Origin: Acuticoccus sp051016205
GTDB lineage: Bacteria > Pseudomonadota > Alphaproteobacteria > Rhizobiales > Amorphaceae
Assembly: GCA_051016205.1 (NCBI GenBank)
Contig: CP136534.1
Location: 2,542,001 to 2,606,000 of the forward strand
DNA: 64,000 bases
Direction: 5' to 3'
Part shown: positions 41,209 to 50,927 of the stretch, piece after piece
Numbering within the stretch: the stretch's first letter is position 1
Layout: the number at the start of each line of letters is the position of its first letter
The notes under the pieces: model-generated
Told to the model about the DNA's origin: nothing
What the model saw: the letters and a program-made list of their open reading frames with translations, nothing else
Databases searched by the model: none
Program-made: the position numbers and the translations under genes

Positions 41209-43977
41209 TTAGAAGAACGAGCGGCGCTGCCACCACCCCACACGACGCTGACGTGGCTCTGACTTCTTCTCAGGCGCGGGCGGCGTTTCGTCCTCAGCCT
41301 CAGGCTTTGCGTCCGCTTCAGGTGCGGCGGCCTGCGCCGGTTCTTCTTCGCCAAGGTCTTCCGCGGCGGCCTCAGCGTCTGCGTCAGTTGCATCTTCAGC
41401 GGCAGGGGATTCGATCACCTCCTGGCCGCGATCGCTGCCGTTGACAGCTTGCACCGGGTCCGCTTCGCCGTCGTCTGCTGCCCCCAAAGCGTCGGTGTCG
41501 GCACCGTTGGCTTTGGGCTCGGCGTCGGCCGCTTCGGCATTTGCCTCCACGGTTTCGGTGGCGTCGTCCTCGCGGCGATGGCGGCGACCGCCCCTGCGGC
41601 CACGGCGACGGCGACCACGACGCTCGCCCTCACCATCTTCATCATCGCTTTGGGCGTCGGCCTCGACAGAGTTGTCGTCGCCGTCGTCGGAGGCCTCCAC
41701 CTCGTTCCTGTCGCGGGACTCGCTGTCGTTGCCATCACCCCCGCGCCGGCGCTTGCGGCGGCGGCGGCGGGACGACCGCTCGCCTCCATTGTCCTCACCC
41801 GAGGTGCGCTCGATCACCTCCTCCTCGTCGTCCTCCACAACGACGGCGTCGGGGGCGATTTGCGCGGACGGGGGAGTTTCGCCAGGCGCGCGATCGACAA
41901 TCTCGCCGGCCACGATCTCAAGGTGCTGGCCTGTCATCATCTCGTCCGCATCAACGCCAATCTCAAGGCCGAACCGCTCTTCCAGCTCGTTCAGATGATT
42001 GCGCTTTTGGTTCAAGATGTAGAGGGCGACGGCCGAGGACGTCTTGATGGTCACGTGCCGTTCGGCGTTCTTCAAAAGGTGCACTTCCAAGTGACGCAGA
42101 CAGTGCAGCGCCACCGACTGGGTTGAGCGCACCGATCCCGTGCCAGCACACACCTCGCAGGCCACGGACGAACTTTCCACAACACCCTGGCGGATGCGCT
42201 GCCGGCTCATCTCCAACAGCCCGAAGGAGGAGATGCGGCCCACCTGAATGCGCGAGCGGTCCAGCTTCAAGGCATCCTTCAGCCGCTTTTCCACCGAGCG
42301 GTTGTGGCGCTTCTCGTCCATGTCGATGAAGTCGATGACGATAAGGCCCGCAAGGTCGCGCAGGCGAAGCTGACGCGCCACTTCATCGGCCGCCTCGAGG
42401 TTGGTTTTTAGCGCCGTGTCCTCGATGGAATGCTCTTTGGTGGAGCGGCCTGAGTTCACGTCGATGGCCACCAACGCTTCTGTGGGGTTGATGACGATGT
42501 AGCCCCCGGACGGCAGCGTCACCTGGGGCGAGAACATGGCGTCCAGCTGCGGTTCCACCGCGTAGGCGGTGAAGATGGGCGTCGCTTCCTTATAAGGCTT
42601 CACGTTTTTTGCATGGCTTGGCATCAGCATGCGCATGAAGTCCTTCGCCTCACGGTAGGCGCCGTCGCCTGCTACAAGGACCTCGTCGATCTCCTTTGAA
42701 TAAAGGTCGCGGATGGCCCGTTTGACGAGGCTGCCTTCCTCGTAGACCAGCTGCGGCGCGTAGGACTGAAGCGTCAGATCGCGCACGCTCTCCCAAAGCC
42801 GCAACAGATACTCAAAGTCCCGCCTGATCTCCGATTTGGTGCGCGCGGCCCCTGCGGTGCGAAGGATGATTCCCATGCCTGTCGGCACTTCGAGCTCGGC
42901 AACAAGACCTTTTAGGCGCTTACGGTCGCCCGCATCTGTAATCTTGCGCGAAACGCCGCCGCCGCGGTCGGTGTTGGGCATCAAGACCGAATAGCGGCCT
43001 GCCAGAGACAGGTACGTGGTGAGCGCTGCACCCTTCGTGCCCCGCTCTTCCTTGACCACCTGAACCACGATGATCTGGCGGCGCTTGATAACCTCTTGGA
43101 TCTTGTAGGTGCGTTTGGGCGCACGGCGCTTGCGTTCAGGGATTTCCTCAAGGGCATCGCTGGTGCCCTGGGAGGCAACGTCTGGCTCTTCCACGGGCTC
43201 GACGTCATCGGCAACAGCGGGGTCGGCAAGGCCGTCGTCACTTTTTTGGGTGCGCTTGCGCGGGCTGCGGCGGCGCTTGGGGGCAGGGGCCTCTTCTTCG
43301 GCCTCGCCGGCCTCGGGAGCTGCTGCGGCAGCGTCCACGGGCTGTTCTGCCTCAGCGTCGGGAGCGGCGGCTTCGACCGCGCTCTCATGGTTCTCAGCCG
43401 CGGCGGCCTCGGCGCTCTCAGAGTGTTGATCGCCGGCCTCGTCCGAGGCGGCCTTGTCGTCGCTTGCGGTCTCGGTGGGCGCGTCGTCGGCAGCGGCAAT
43501 GTCCACGGCATCCGCGGCTAGGGCTGGCGCATCATCCTTCGACTTGGTGCCGGCATTTTCAGCCCCATCGCCGTCAGCGGTTTCTTCGCTGGCCGCTTTC
43601 GCATCGGCCTCCTCAGCCTTTTTCTTGGTGCTTTCTGAGGATTTGGACCGCGAGCGCTTTTTGCGCGGCTTTGTGGGTTCTTCCTCGACGACCTCCTCCA
43701 GCTCCTCATCGAGGGCGGCACGGTCGGCTTTAGGGATCTGATAGTAGTCAGGGTGGATCTCGGAAAAGGCAAGGAACCCGTGGCGGTTGCCGCCATACTC
43801 CACGAAGGCGGCCTGGAGGGACGGCTCAACGCGCGTCACCTTGGCAAGATAGATATTTCCACGCAGAGGCTTGCGGCTTGCGGCCTCGAAATCGAAGTCT
43901 TCGACGCGCTTATCGCGGACGACGACGACCCGGGTCTCTTCCGCGTGGGTGGCATCCACCAGCATTTTGTTTGACAT
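41209..43977 (-). CDS. rne: Ribonuclease E/G
   Basis: A 922-residue endoribonuclease of the degradosome. The S1 domain begins at about 35 (LRGNIYLAKVTRVEPSLQAAFVEYGGNRHGFLAFSEIHPDYY) and is split by a roughly 200-residue acidic and lysine-rich insertion (about 86-290) before it resumes at IIVVQVVKEERGTKGAALTTYLSLAGR. The DNase-I-like catalytic part has AIDVNSGRST and IDFIDM, the zinc link CEVCAGTG, and a disordered C-terminus rich in Glu/Arg ending GWWQRRSFF. Split S1 domains are usual in alphaproteobacteria. ATG 43977 gives MSNKMLVDATHAEETR, the normal start. Confidence 0.96.
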   Translation of the reverse strand: MSNKMLVDATHAEETRVVVVRDKRVEDFDFEAASRKPLRGNIYLAKVTRVEPSLQAAFVEYGGNRHGFLAFSEIHPDYYQIPKADRAALDEELEEVVEEEPTKPRKKRSRSKSSESTKKKAEEADAKAASEETADGDGAENAGTKSKDDAPALAADAVDIAAADDAPTETASDDKAASDEAGDQHSESAEAAAAENHESAVEAAAPDAEAEQPVDAAAAAPEAGEAEEEAPAPKRRRSPRKRTQKSDDGLADPAVADDVEPVEEPDVASQGTSDALEEIPERKRRAPKRTYKIQEVIKRRQIIVVQVVKEERGTKGAALTTYLSLAGRYSVLMPNTDRGGGVSRKITDAGDRKRLKGLVAELEVPTGMGIILRTAGAARTKSEIRRDFEYLLRLWESVRDLTLQSYAPQLVYEEGSLVKRAIRDLYSKEIDEVLVAGDGAYREAKDFMRMLMPSHAKNVKPYKEATPIFTAYAVEPQLDAMFSPQVTLPSGGYIVINPTEALVAIDVNSGRSTKEHSIEDTALKTNLEAADEVARQLRLRDLAGLIVIDFIDMDEKRHNRSVEKRLKDALKLDRSRIQVGRISSFGLLEMSRQRIRQGVVESSSVACEVCAGTGSVRSTQSVALHCLRHLEVHLLKNAERHVTIKTSSAVALYILNQKRNHLNELEERFGLEIGVDADEMMTGQHLEIVAGEIVDRAPGETPPSAQIAPDAVVVEDDEEEVIERTSGEDNGGERSSRRRRRKRRRGGDGNDSESRDRNEVEASDDGDDNSVEADAQSDDEDGEGERRGRRRRGRRGGRRHRREDDATETVEANAEAADAEPKANGADTDALGAADDGEADPVQAVNGSDRGQEVIESPAAEDATDADAEAAAEDLGEEEPAQAAAPEADAKPEAEDETPPAPEKKSEPRQRRVGWWQRRSFF

Positions 43978-44629
43978 GGGACGGGAACTCCTGGGCTCGC
44001 GAGCGGGCACCGCGGACGCGGTCCGTCGCGGTCAAGCGAGCCGGGTTGGGGCAAATTGGAACGTGTGGGGGCGCGGCTGGCGTCGGGCAGAGCCCACGAC
44101 CACCGCGTGCAGGGACGTCCGTGACGGCAGCCTGTGCTGCACGCGCCAAGATGTTGGTCGGCCCCGCGTGGGATTGCAGAGAAAGGGTGATCGGCCGGCT
44201 GTGTGAGCGGCCCGGCGCAAACGCATTCATGATCGTGAACGGCGTGCCGGACAATCGTCCAGCCTGTTCGCCGGTTGTATACAATTCAATCACTACACAA
44301 CGTTCTTGCGGCATGCGCCATTTAAATCTTAAGCACCGGTGAAACCGGCGATGGACGGACATGGAGATCCCCACATTCGCCGAATCGCCCCGCGCCTGAC
44401 AGGCGCGACACACCTTACCGAATCCATACCGGCGGTGCGAGTTGGCGAAGCGGTGGGGCTTCCGGTCGCCGCATCGCGTTCAAGCGTTAGCGGCAATTGA
44501 CAACCTATCCGTAAAGATTGTTGTCCACAACACACGACAGGGATCGAAAACGCGAAGGCCAACAGGCGGGACCGTCTCGATCCGCATCGCAATCTGCGCC
44601 ACATTGAACGAACAGGCACGACGCAGCCG
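43978..44629. other. Long leader/promoter region between rne and the divergent amidase gene
   Basis: 652 bases without a convincing gene. A long 5' untranslated leader is known for rne in other bacteria, where RNase E regulates its own mRNA. The palindrome TTGTATACAA lies at 44275-44284. The start of the amidase transcript also lies here. Several short frames exist but none has a ribosome site and recognisable sequence. Confidence 0.5.
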
Positions 44630-45850
44630 ATGAAACCTTATGTAGACGCCGCACTCAGGATTTGTAAGGGGGCCGGCTGGGCTGCGCTTTTCCTGGCTTT
44701 GCTGACGCTTGCCCTGCCTGCAAGGGCTGAGGTGGTGGCAAGTGGCGTCACATTCTCGGGCGATTCGCAGTCCACCCGGTTCGTCCTTGAGTTGTCGAAG
44801 GAGCCCGACCATCGCATCTTTTCCATCGATGGTCCTGCCCGCCTCGTCATTGACCTTGACGGTGTGGACTTCCAGTTCGACGAGCCCGCATCCGCCACCG
44901 GCCTCGTGTCAGCCTGGCGTTTCGGGGCCCTCAGTCCGTCGCGCGGGCGCATCGTGTTCGACCTGAGGCGGCCCGCTAAGGTGGATCGCCGCTTCTTTTT
45001 GCCGCCCCTAGCAGGCAAACCCGGTCGCCTGGTCTTGGACCTTTCCCCCACCGATGCGGCGCGGTTTGAGGCTGTGGCCCGCTCCGCCCAGCCGGTCGCC
45101 GAAGGGCGCGAGACGCCTGTCGCACCGCCCGAGCCTGGCGGCCCCGTCATCGTCATCGATCCAGGCCATGGCGGCGTCGATCCTGGCGCCGTCACCCAGA
45201 GCGGCCTTGAAGAAAAAGCCGTCACGCTTGCCTTTGCAAAGCGCCTGGCGGAGCGGCTGCAGACCACTGACGGGCTCACCGTGCGCCTCACCCGGGGCGA
45301 CGATCGCTTCTTGTCCCTTAACCGGCGCATCAGGATCGCGCGGGCCTATGGGGCGGACCTTTTCCTGTCCATTCACGCCGATGCCGCGCCCCAGGACTAT
45401 GTGCGCGGCGCCACCGTCTACACCCTGTCGGAGCGCGCCTCCGACGGTGAAGCGGCCGCCCTGGCAGCGCGCGAAAACCTTGCCGATTCGGTCTCAGGCG
45501 TCATCGAGCCGGACAGCCAGGAGGACGTGAGCGGCATCCTCGCCGACCTCATGCGGCGCGAGACGAAGGCGTTCTCCCAAACCTTTTCCAACGTCCTGAC
45601 AGCGGCGCTGAAGCCGCGCGTTGCCATGAACGTCAATCCCCAGCGCTCGGCCCGCTTCCGCGTCCTGATGGCGCACGACATTCCCTCGGTATTGTTGGAG
45701 CTTGGCTACCTCACCAACGCCCGCGACACCGAAGCGCTGTTGCGTCCCGAATGGCAGGAAAAGGCCATCGAAGGCATTGTTGCGGCCGTCGAAGCCTACC
45801 TCGCGGACCCCAAGGTGGGCCTTGCCACAGCTCGCTCGGCGGAACGATGA
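44630..45850 (+). CDS. amiC: N-acetylmuramoyl-L-alanine amidase (AmiC type)
   Basis: A 406-residue cell-division amidase. It has a signal peptide (about 10-35; GWAALFLALLTLALPARAE), an AMIN domain (about 36-140) for envelope targeting, and an Amidase_3 catalytic domain (about 175-400) with zinc ligands in VIDPGHGGVDPGA, EEKAVTL, FLSIHADA and the glutamate of SVLLELGYLTN. It splits septal peptidoglycan in the periplasm. It precedes a class A penicillin-binding protein, with which it is often paired. AmiC is a functional label by architecture. Confidence 0.93.
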   Translation: MKPYVDAALRICKGAGWAALFLALLTLALPARAEVVASGVTFSGDSQSTRFVLELSKEPDHRIFSIDGPARLVIDLDGVDFQFDEPASATGLVSAWRFGALSPSRGRIVFDLRRPAKVDRRFFLPPLAGKPGRLVLDLSPTDAARFEAVARSAQPVAEGRETPVAPPEPGGPVIVIDPGHGGVDPGAVTQSGLEEKAVTLAFAKRLAERLQTTDGLTVRLTRGDDRFLSLNRRIRIARAYGADLFLSIHADAAPQDYVRGATVYTLSERASDGEAAALAARENLADSVSGVIEPDSQEDVSGILADLMRRETKAFSQTFSNVLTAALKPRVAMNVNPQRSARFRVLMAHDIPSVLLELGYLTNARDTEALLRPEWQEKAIEGIVAAVEAYLADPKVGLATARSAER

Positions 45851-46090
45851 TGGGCATAGGAGCCACAGAGCCAGCATTGAGCGGGGCTTTGCCGCAGGCA
45901 ATTCTTGTCAAAGAGTTGCCGCGATGTGCGTTTTTGATTACCCAAAACACTGGTACACCGACACTGTGGCGTTTCGGCAAGGGTCGAGGCGGGCAGGTTC
46001 GGCCGTCGACGGGTGTGTTGACCCGACACGGGGTGAGTTGCGGCAAAGGCGCTCGGCGCCAGAGTCACCGGCCTTTGGGAGGCGTGTAAC

Positions 46091-48565
46091 GTGTTGAGAT
46101 TCTTCATCGGCTCGTTGGGATTTCTCTTTTCGCTCGGGTCGGTCCTCGGCCTCATCGCGGCGGCCGGGGTGGGGGTCTACATCGCCCAGCTCTCCGACGA
46201 TCTGCCCAGCGTGAACAAGCTGCGCGACTACGAACCCCCTGTGATGACGCGTATCCACGCCGCCGACGGCTCACTGGTGGCAGAGTACGCTCGGGAGCGG
46301 CGGCTCTTTCTGCCCATCCAGGGCATTCCCACCCGCATTCGCGATGCATTCCTCTCGGCGGAAGACTCAGGCTTTTACCAGCACCGCGGCCTCGACCCTC
46401 AGGCCATCGTCCGCGCACTTTTGACCAACCTTCGCAATCGCGGCACGGATGCACGGCCGGTGGGCGCTTCCACCATCACCCAGCAGGTGGCCAAAAACTT
46501 CCTTCTGACCAACGAGGTCAGCTACGAGCGCAAGGTCAAGGAGGCGATCCTCTCCCTTCGCATCGAGGCCGCCTTCTCCAAGGACGAGATCCTCGAGCGC
46601 TACCTGAACGAGATTTATCTCGGCCTCGGCGCTTACGGCGTAGCAGCCGCGGCCCTCGTCTATTTCGACAAATCGGTCCACGAACTGACCTTGGCAGAGA
46701 CCGCCTACCTCGCCGCCCTGCCCAAAGCGCCCAACAACTACCACCCCTTCCGTGCCCCGGAGCGGGCTATCGAGCGCCGCAACTGGGTGCTTGAGCGTAT
46801 GCAGCTGGACGGTCTGATCACCGATGCGGAGCGCCGCCAGGCCCAGGCCGAGCCGCTGAAGGTGAAGCCCCGCTCGCGCAGCCGGTTCCTGTTTGCCTCA
46901 GAGTATTTTGCCGAAGAGGTCCGGCGTGAACTGATCGACCTTTACGGTGAGGACAGCCTTTATGGGGGCGGCCTGTCGGTGCGCACCTCGCTGGACCCCG
47001 AACTCCAGGCCAAGGCGCGCCGTGCGCTCATTGACGGGCTTACGCGCATTGATGTGCAACGCACGGGCTGGCGCGGTCCCATCACCAACGTGGAGCTTGC
47101 AGCCGGAGAGGACTGGGGTCCGAAGATTGCCGAAGTCTCCGGCATGTCCGACGTGCCCGAGTGGCAGGTGGCCGTCGTCCTTTCGGTGGACGGCAATGAA
47201 GCCCTTATCGGCCTCAAGCCAGATCGCATGGTCTGGGGCGCCCTTTCCACTGAGCGTGAGCGCGGTCGCATCCAGATGAGCGATGTTGCCTGGCGCAGTG
47301 GCCGCAGGAACGGGCAGGGCCGCTACCGCACCATCCGCCGCATGGGCGACGTCTTGAACCCGGGCGATGCCATCTTCGTGGAGAAGAAAGAGGGCACGGA
47401 CGACCGCTGGACCCTGCGCCAGGTGCCCGAAATCTCGGGCGCCATCCTTGCCATGGACCCCCACACGGGCCGTGTTCTTGCGCTGCAGGGGGGCTTTAGT
47501 TTCGCCAACTCTGAGTTTAATCGCGCCACACAGGCGTGGCGTCAGCCTGGCTCCTCCTTCAAGCCGTTCGTTTATGCCGCAGCGCTCGACAATGGCTATA
47601 CGCCCGCCTCCATCGTTCTGGATGCACCCATCGAAATCGTGGCGGGTAACGAGGTCTGGCGTCCGAAGAACTACGGCGGCAAGTTCGCAGGGCCGTCCAC
47701 CCTTCGCACAGGCATCATCCGCTCGCGTAACGTGATGACCGTGCGCCTGGCCAAAGACATGGGGATGCCCCTCGTGGCCGAGTATGCCAAGCGCTTCGGC
47801 ATTTATGATGAGCTGGGCCTCTTCCTTCCCATGTCGCTCGGCGCAGGCGAGACCACGGTGAAGCGCCTTGTGGGCGCCTACGCCATCATCGCCAACGGCG
47901 GTCAGAGGCTGCAACCGACCCTCATCGACCGCATTCAGGACAGGCACGGCCGTACCGTGTTCCGCCATGACAATCGCCGCTGCGATTCGTGCGTTGCCGT
48001 CAGCTGGGATGAGCAAGAGCCCCCCACGGTGATCGACGATCGCGAATATGTGCTCGACCCGATGACCGCCTACCAGATCACCTCCATGATGGAAGGCGTG
48101 GTCCAGCGCGGCACGGCAACTGTGGTGCGCAAACTCGGCCGCCCGGTCGCCGGCAAGACAGGCACCACAAACGACGAGCGCGATGCCTGGTTCGTTGGCT
48201 TCACACCCGACATGGTGGCAGGCGTCTTCATCGGCTACGACGACCCGCGCCCCATGGGCCGAGGCGCCACAGGCGGGCAGATTGCCGCTCCCATCTTCTT
48301 GGACTTCATGCAGCAGGCCCTTGATGGCAAACCCGGCGTGGAGTTCCGCGCGCCTGAAGGCATCAAACTGATCCCCGTGGATCGCACCACAGGCCGTCAG
48401 GTGGCTGGTTCCGGTCCCGGTGTGATTTTGGAAGCCTTCAAGCCAGGCACGGCCCCGGGCGACACCTTCTCCATCATCGGCCTTAACGACAATCAGCCGG
48501 GCCGCCGGTCCATCACGCGCGAATCGGAGCGTGCGGTGCTGTCCGGCACAGGGGGGCTTTACTAG
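46091..48565 (+). CDS. mrcA: Penicillin-binding protein 1A (bifunctional transglycosylase/transpeptidase)
   Basis: An 824-residue inner-membrane protein with one N-terminal helix (FFIGSLGFLFSLGSVLGLIAAAGVGVYIA). The GT51 transglycosylase (about 55-230) has FLSAEDSGFYQHRGLD and GASTITQQVAKNFLLTNE. An OB-like region comes next, then the transpeptidase with Ser488 in SSFKPF (SxxK), SRN and KTGTTNDERDAWF. It makes and crosslinks peptidoglycan. GTG 46091 starts VLRFFIGSL. It is 240 bases after the amidase. Confidence 0.96.
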   Translation: MLRFFIGSLGFLFSLGSVLGLIAAAGVGVYIAQLSDDLPSVNKLRDYEPPVMTRIHAADGSLVAEYARERRLFLPIQGIPTRIRDAFLSAEDSGFYQHRGLDPQAIVRALLTNLRNRGTDARPVGASTITQQVAKNFLLTNEVSYERKVKEAILSLRIEAAFSKDEILERYLNEIYLGLGAYGVAAAALVYFDKSVHELTLAETAYLAALPKAPNNYHPFRAPERAIERRNWVLERMQLDGLITDAERRQAQAEPLKVKPRSRSRFLFASEYFAEEVRRELIDLYGEDSLYGGGLSVRTSLDPELQAKARRALIDGLTRIDVQRTGWRGPITNVELAAGEDWGPKIAEVSGMSDVPEWQVAVVLSVDGNEALIGLKPDRMVWGALSTERERGRIQMSDVAWRSGRRNGQGRYRTIRRMGDVLNPGDAIFVEKKEGTDDRWTLRQVPEISGAILAMDPHTGRVLALQGGFSFANSEFNRATQAWRQPGSSFKPFVYAAALDNGYTPASIVLDAPIEIVAGNEVWRPKNYGGKFAGPSTLRTGIIRSRNVMTVRLAKDMGMPLVAEYAKRFGIYDELGLFLPMSLGAGETTVKRLVGAYAIIANGGQRLQPTLIDRIQDRHGRTVFRHDNRRCDSCVAVSWDEQEPPTVIDDREYVLDPMTAYQITSMMEGVVQRGTATVVRKLGRPVAGKTGTTNDERDAWFVGFTPDMVAGVFIGYDDPRPMGRGATGGQIAAPIFLDFMQQALDGKPGVEFRAPEGIKLIPVDRTTGRQVAGSGPGVILEAFKPGTAPGDTFSIIGLNDNQPGRRSITRESERAVLSGTGGLY

Positions 48566-48629
48566 GTCAAGAACTTTGTCCTAAACACCGGATGCGATTC
48601 CTCTCAACACATTTTCGCGTAGGTGTTTC

Positions 48630-49022
48630 ATGCGTTCGTTTGCGTTCGCGCTCGCCGGGGTTCTTCTGGCGGCGCTCATACTGCCGGAACTGGCAGCTGC
48701 CCGCGGTCCCATCGAGAATTGCCGCCCGCGCCAGGTGGGCACCGGCAAGTTCAGCACCGGTGCCGAATTCGTTCGCCTCCGGATCCAGCCCAAAGCCGGC
48801 ACCACCTGCCGCATGCTCACAGCCGGCTTCGGCCGACTGACAATCCACGCCATCACCATCCCGCAGAAACCCGCCAACGGCAGGTTGGAGCGCGTGCGCC
48901 GCAACGAGATCCTCTATAAGGCCCCCATCGCAGGCAACGACGTGTTCGTGATGACCTGGGAGGTCACCAACATCCACGGCCGCGGCTATTGGCACTACAT
49001 CGTGGACGTGGTCACCCGCTGA
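48630..49022 (+). CDS. Small secreted protein of unknown function
   Basis: A 130-residue protein with a signal peptide (FAFALAGVLLAALILPELAAARG) and a beta-rich mature region (VGTGKFSTGAEFVRLRIQPKAGTTCRML, VFVMTWEVTNIHGRGYWHYIVDV). Two cysteines could form one disulfide. It lies between mrcA and prfB, 64 bases after the former. I do not recognise a family. Confidence 0.7.
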   Translation: MRSFAFALAGVLLAALILPELAAARGPIENCRPRQVGTGKFSTGAEFVRLRIQPKAGTTCRMLTAGFGRLTIHAITIPQKPANGRLERVRRNEILYKAPIAGNDVFVMTWEVTNIHGRGYWHYIVDVVTR

Positions 49023-49116
49023 CAATGGGCGTGGCAAGTGCCGACCCCTTTCAATGCCGGGGTGAGTTGGGCTATCTCACGCTCCATCGACGCCCCGACG
49101 ACCTTAGGAACGCCTG

Positions 49117-50245
49117 GTGAAAGCAGAAACCCAGTCCCTCATCGATGAAATCAAGCAGGCCATCAGCCTGCTGAGGAGGCATCTTTGACTGGGACAACGC
49201 CGTCAAACGCCTTCAGGAGCTAAATGCTGCCGCTGAGGACCCGTCCCTATGGGACGATGCCTCCCGCGCGCAAAAGCTGATGCAGGAGCGTCAGCGTCTG
49301 GAAACCCAGATCGAGACCATCAACGGCATCGAGCGCGAGCTGAATGACAGCGTCGAGCTGATCGAGCTTGGCGAGATGGAAGACGACACCGACGTCGTCG
49401 CAGAAGCCGAAGCCGCCCTTGCCTCATTGAGCGGCGACCTCGGCAAGAAGCAGATCGCAGCGCTCCTGTCAGGCGAAGCGGACCGCAACGACGCCTATAT
49501 CGAAATCCACGCCGGCGCAGGTGGCACCGAATCCCAAGACTGGGCGTCCATGCTCCTTCGCATGTACGTGCGCTGGGCCGAGCAGTCCGGCTTCAAGGTG
49601 GACACCCTTGAGTACAACGATGGGGAAGAGGCCGGCATCAAGTCCGCCACCATCGAGGTGAAGGGCGAGAACGCCTATGGCTGGCTGAAGACCGAATCGG
49701 GCGTCCACAGGCTGGTGCGCATCTCACCGTTCGATTCCAACGCCAGGCGGCACACAAGCTTTGCCTCCATCTGGGTCTACCCGGTGGTGGACGACACCAT
49801 TTCCATCGAGATCAACGAGAGCGATGTGCGCGTCGACACCTATCGTGCCTCGGGCGCAGGCGGGCAGCACGTCAACACAACCGATTCGGCCGTGCGCCTC
49901 ACCCACCAGCCCACAGGCATCGTGGTCGCCTGCCAGAACGAGCGCTCACAGCACAAGAACCGCGCAACGGCCTGGGACATGCTGCGCGCCCGCCTTTACG
50001 AAGCGGAGCTGAAGAAGCGCGAGGAAGCGGCCCAGGCGGAAGCCGACTCAAAGACCGATATCGGCTGGGGTCACCAAATCCGCTCCTACGTCCTCCAGCC
50101 CTATCAGCTGGTAAAAGACCTTCGCACTGGCGTGGAAAGCACCTCACCCGACGACGTGCTCGACGGTGAGTTGACCCCCTTCATGGAGGCGAGCCTTGCC
50201 CAAAGGGCCTATGGGACCGAAGCGGACGTCTCCGACATCGACTGA
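49117..50245 (+). CDS. prfB: Peptide chain release factor 2 with programmed +1 frameshift
   Basis: The gene starts at GTG 49117 (AGGAA ribosome site) and encodes 23 residues to an in-frame TGA at 49186-49188. A +1 shift at CTT-TGA-C continues into the main frame from GAC 49187, giving about 375 residues. The RF2 hallmarks are RISPFDS (SPF tripeptide region) and ASGAGGQHVNTTDSAVRL with the GGQ that triggers hydrolysis. RF2 reads UAA and UGA; low RF2 lets the ribosome shift and make more. An annotation from ATG 49280 only would drop the first 54 residues. Confidence 0.95.
49174..49189 (+). promoter_or_regulatory. RF2 programmed +1 frameshift signal
   Basis: AGGAGG (internal Shine-Dalgarno-like) then CAT CTT TGA C. 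This matches the conserved prfB recoding site, including the spacing between the Shine-Dalgarno sequence and the slippery CTT-TGA. Confidence 0.95.
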
Positions 50246-50290
50246 GCGCTGTTCCGCAAAGGCGCGTGCCTGAGGAAGGATCGTGAAATC

Positions 50291-50737
50291 ATGGTTGCAA
50301 TCCGCCCCGTCAGAGCCTCAGACGAGGCCGAGTGGCGCCGGCTTTGGACCGCCTACCTCACCTTCTACAATTCGAGCGTGCCCGAGGAGGTTTACGCCAG
50401 CACCTTCGCGCGCCTGTTGCAGGCCGACCCTATGGGCCCCCTCGGTCTGGTCGCTGACGCGCAAGAAGGGGAAGGCCGCCTCTCGGGCCTCGTCCACTAC
50501 ATGTACCACCCCCACTGCTGGCGGGTGGAGAACGTGTGTTACCTGCAGGACCTTTACGCCGACCCCGAGGTGCGCGGCAAAGGCATTGGCCGCGCCTTGA
50601 TCGAGGCGGTTTACGATGCCGCCGACAAAGCCGGCGCTCCGGCTGTCTATTGGCTGACCCAGGACTTCAACGCCGAAGCGCGCCGGCTTTACGACCGAAT
50701 CGCCACCGTTACCCCCTTCATCAAGTACAAGCGCTAA
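50291..50737 (+). CDS. GNAT-family N-acetyltransferase
   Basis: A 148-residue acetyltransferase with an N-terminal AIRPVRASDEAEWRRLWTAY, an LQDLYADPEVRGKGIGRALIEAV acetyl-CoA loop (Q/RxxGxG/A type) and YWLTQDFNAEARRLYDRIA. It probably acetylates a small molecule; the substrate is unknown. It is 45 bases after prfB. Confidence 0.88.
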   Translation: MVAIRPVRASDEAEWRRLWTAYLTFYNSSVPEEVYASTFARLLQADPMGPLGLVADAQEGEGRLSGLVHYMYHPHCWRVENVCYLQDLYADPEVRGKGIGRALIEAVYDAADKAGAPAVYWLTQDFNAEARRLYDRIATVTPFIKYKR

Positions 50738-50798
50738 AGTCTTGCCGCCCGCCGGTGGCGGCAGCAGCGCCAGCGCCAGCGTCGCCCACACATCCACG

Positions 50799-50808
50799 AT
50801 TGTATACC
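50799..50808. promoter_or_regulatory. Candidate GntR operator half-site 1
   Basis: ATTGTATACC resembles the ATTGTATACAAT-like operators of FCD-type GntR regulators. It lies about 100 bases before a second similar site, upstream of the regulator gene. Confidence 0.4.
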
Positions 50809-50901
50809 TTTGATCGGGTTCGGCCCGAGAACTCGCGTCATTGCGCAAAAAAACACCGAAAAACGCCCTTGACGGAATTGGTCCGGAGCGCAGTTTTCCA
50901 A

Positions 50902-50913
50902 ATTGTATGCAAT
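50902..50913. promoter_or_regulatory. Candidate GntR operator 2
   Basis: ATTGTATGCAAT has perfect ATTG/CAAT arms and lies 15 bases upstream of the GntR start codon. This suits autorepression and control of the operon downstream. Confidence 0.55.
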
Positions 50914-50927
50914 AATGGGCGGGATGA

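Noticed and set aside
44275..44284. Palindrome called as an operator feature
   Set aside because: Only 10 bases and no regulator nearby; kept as a low-interest observation only.
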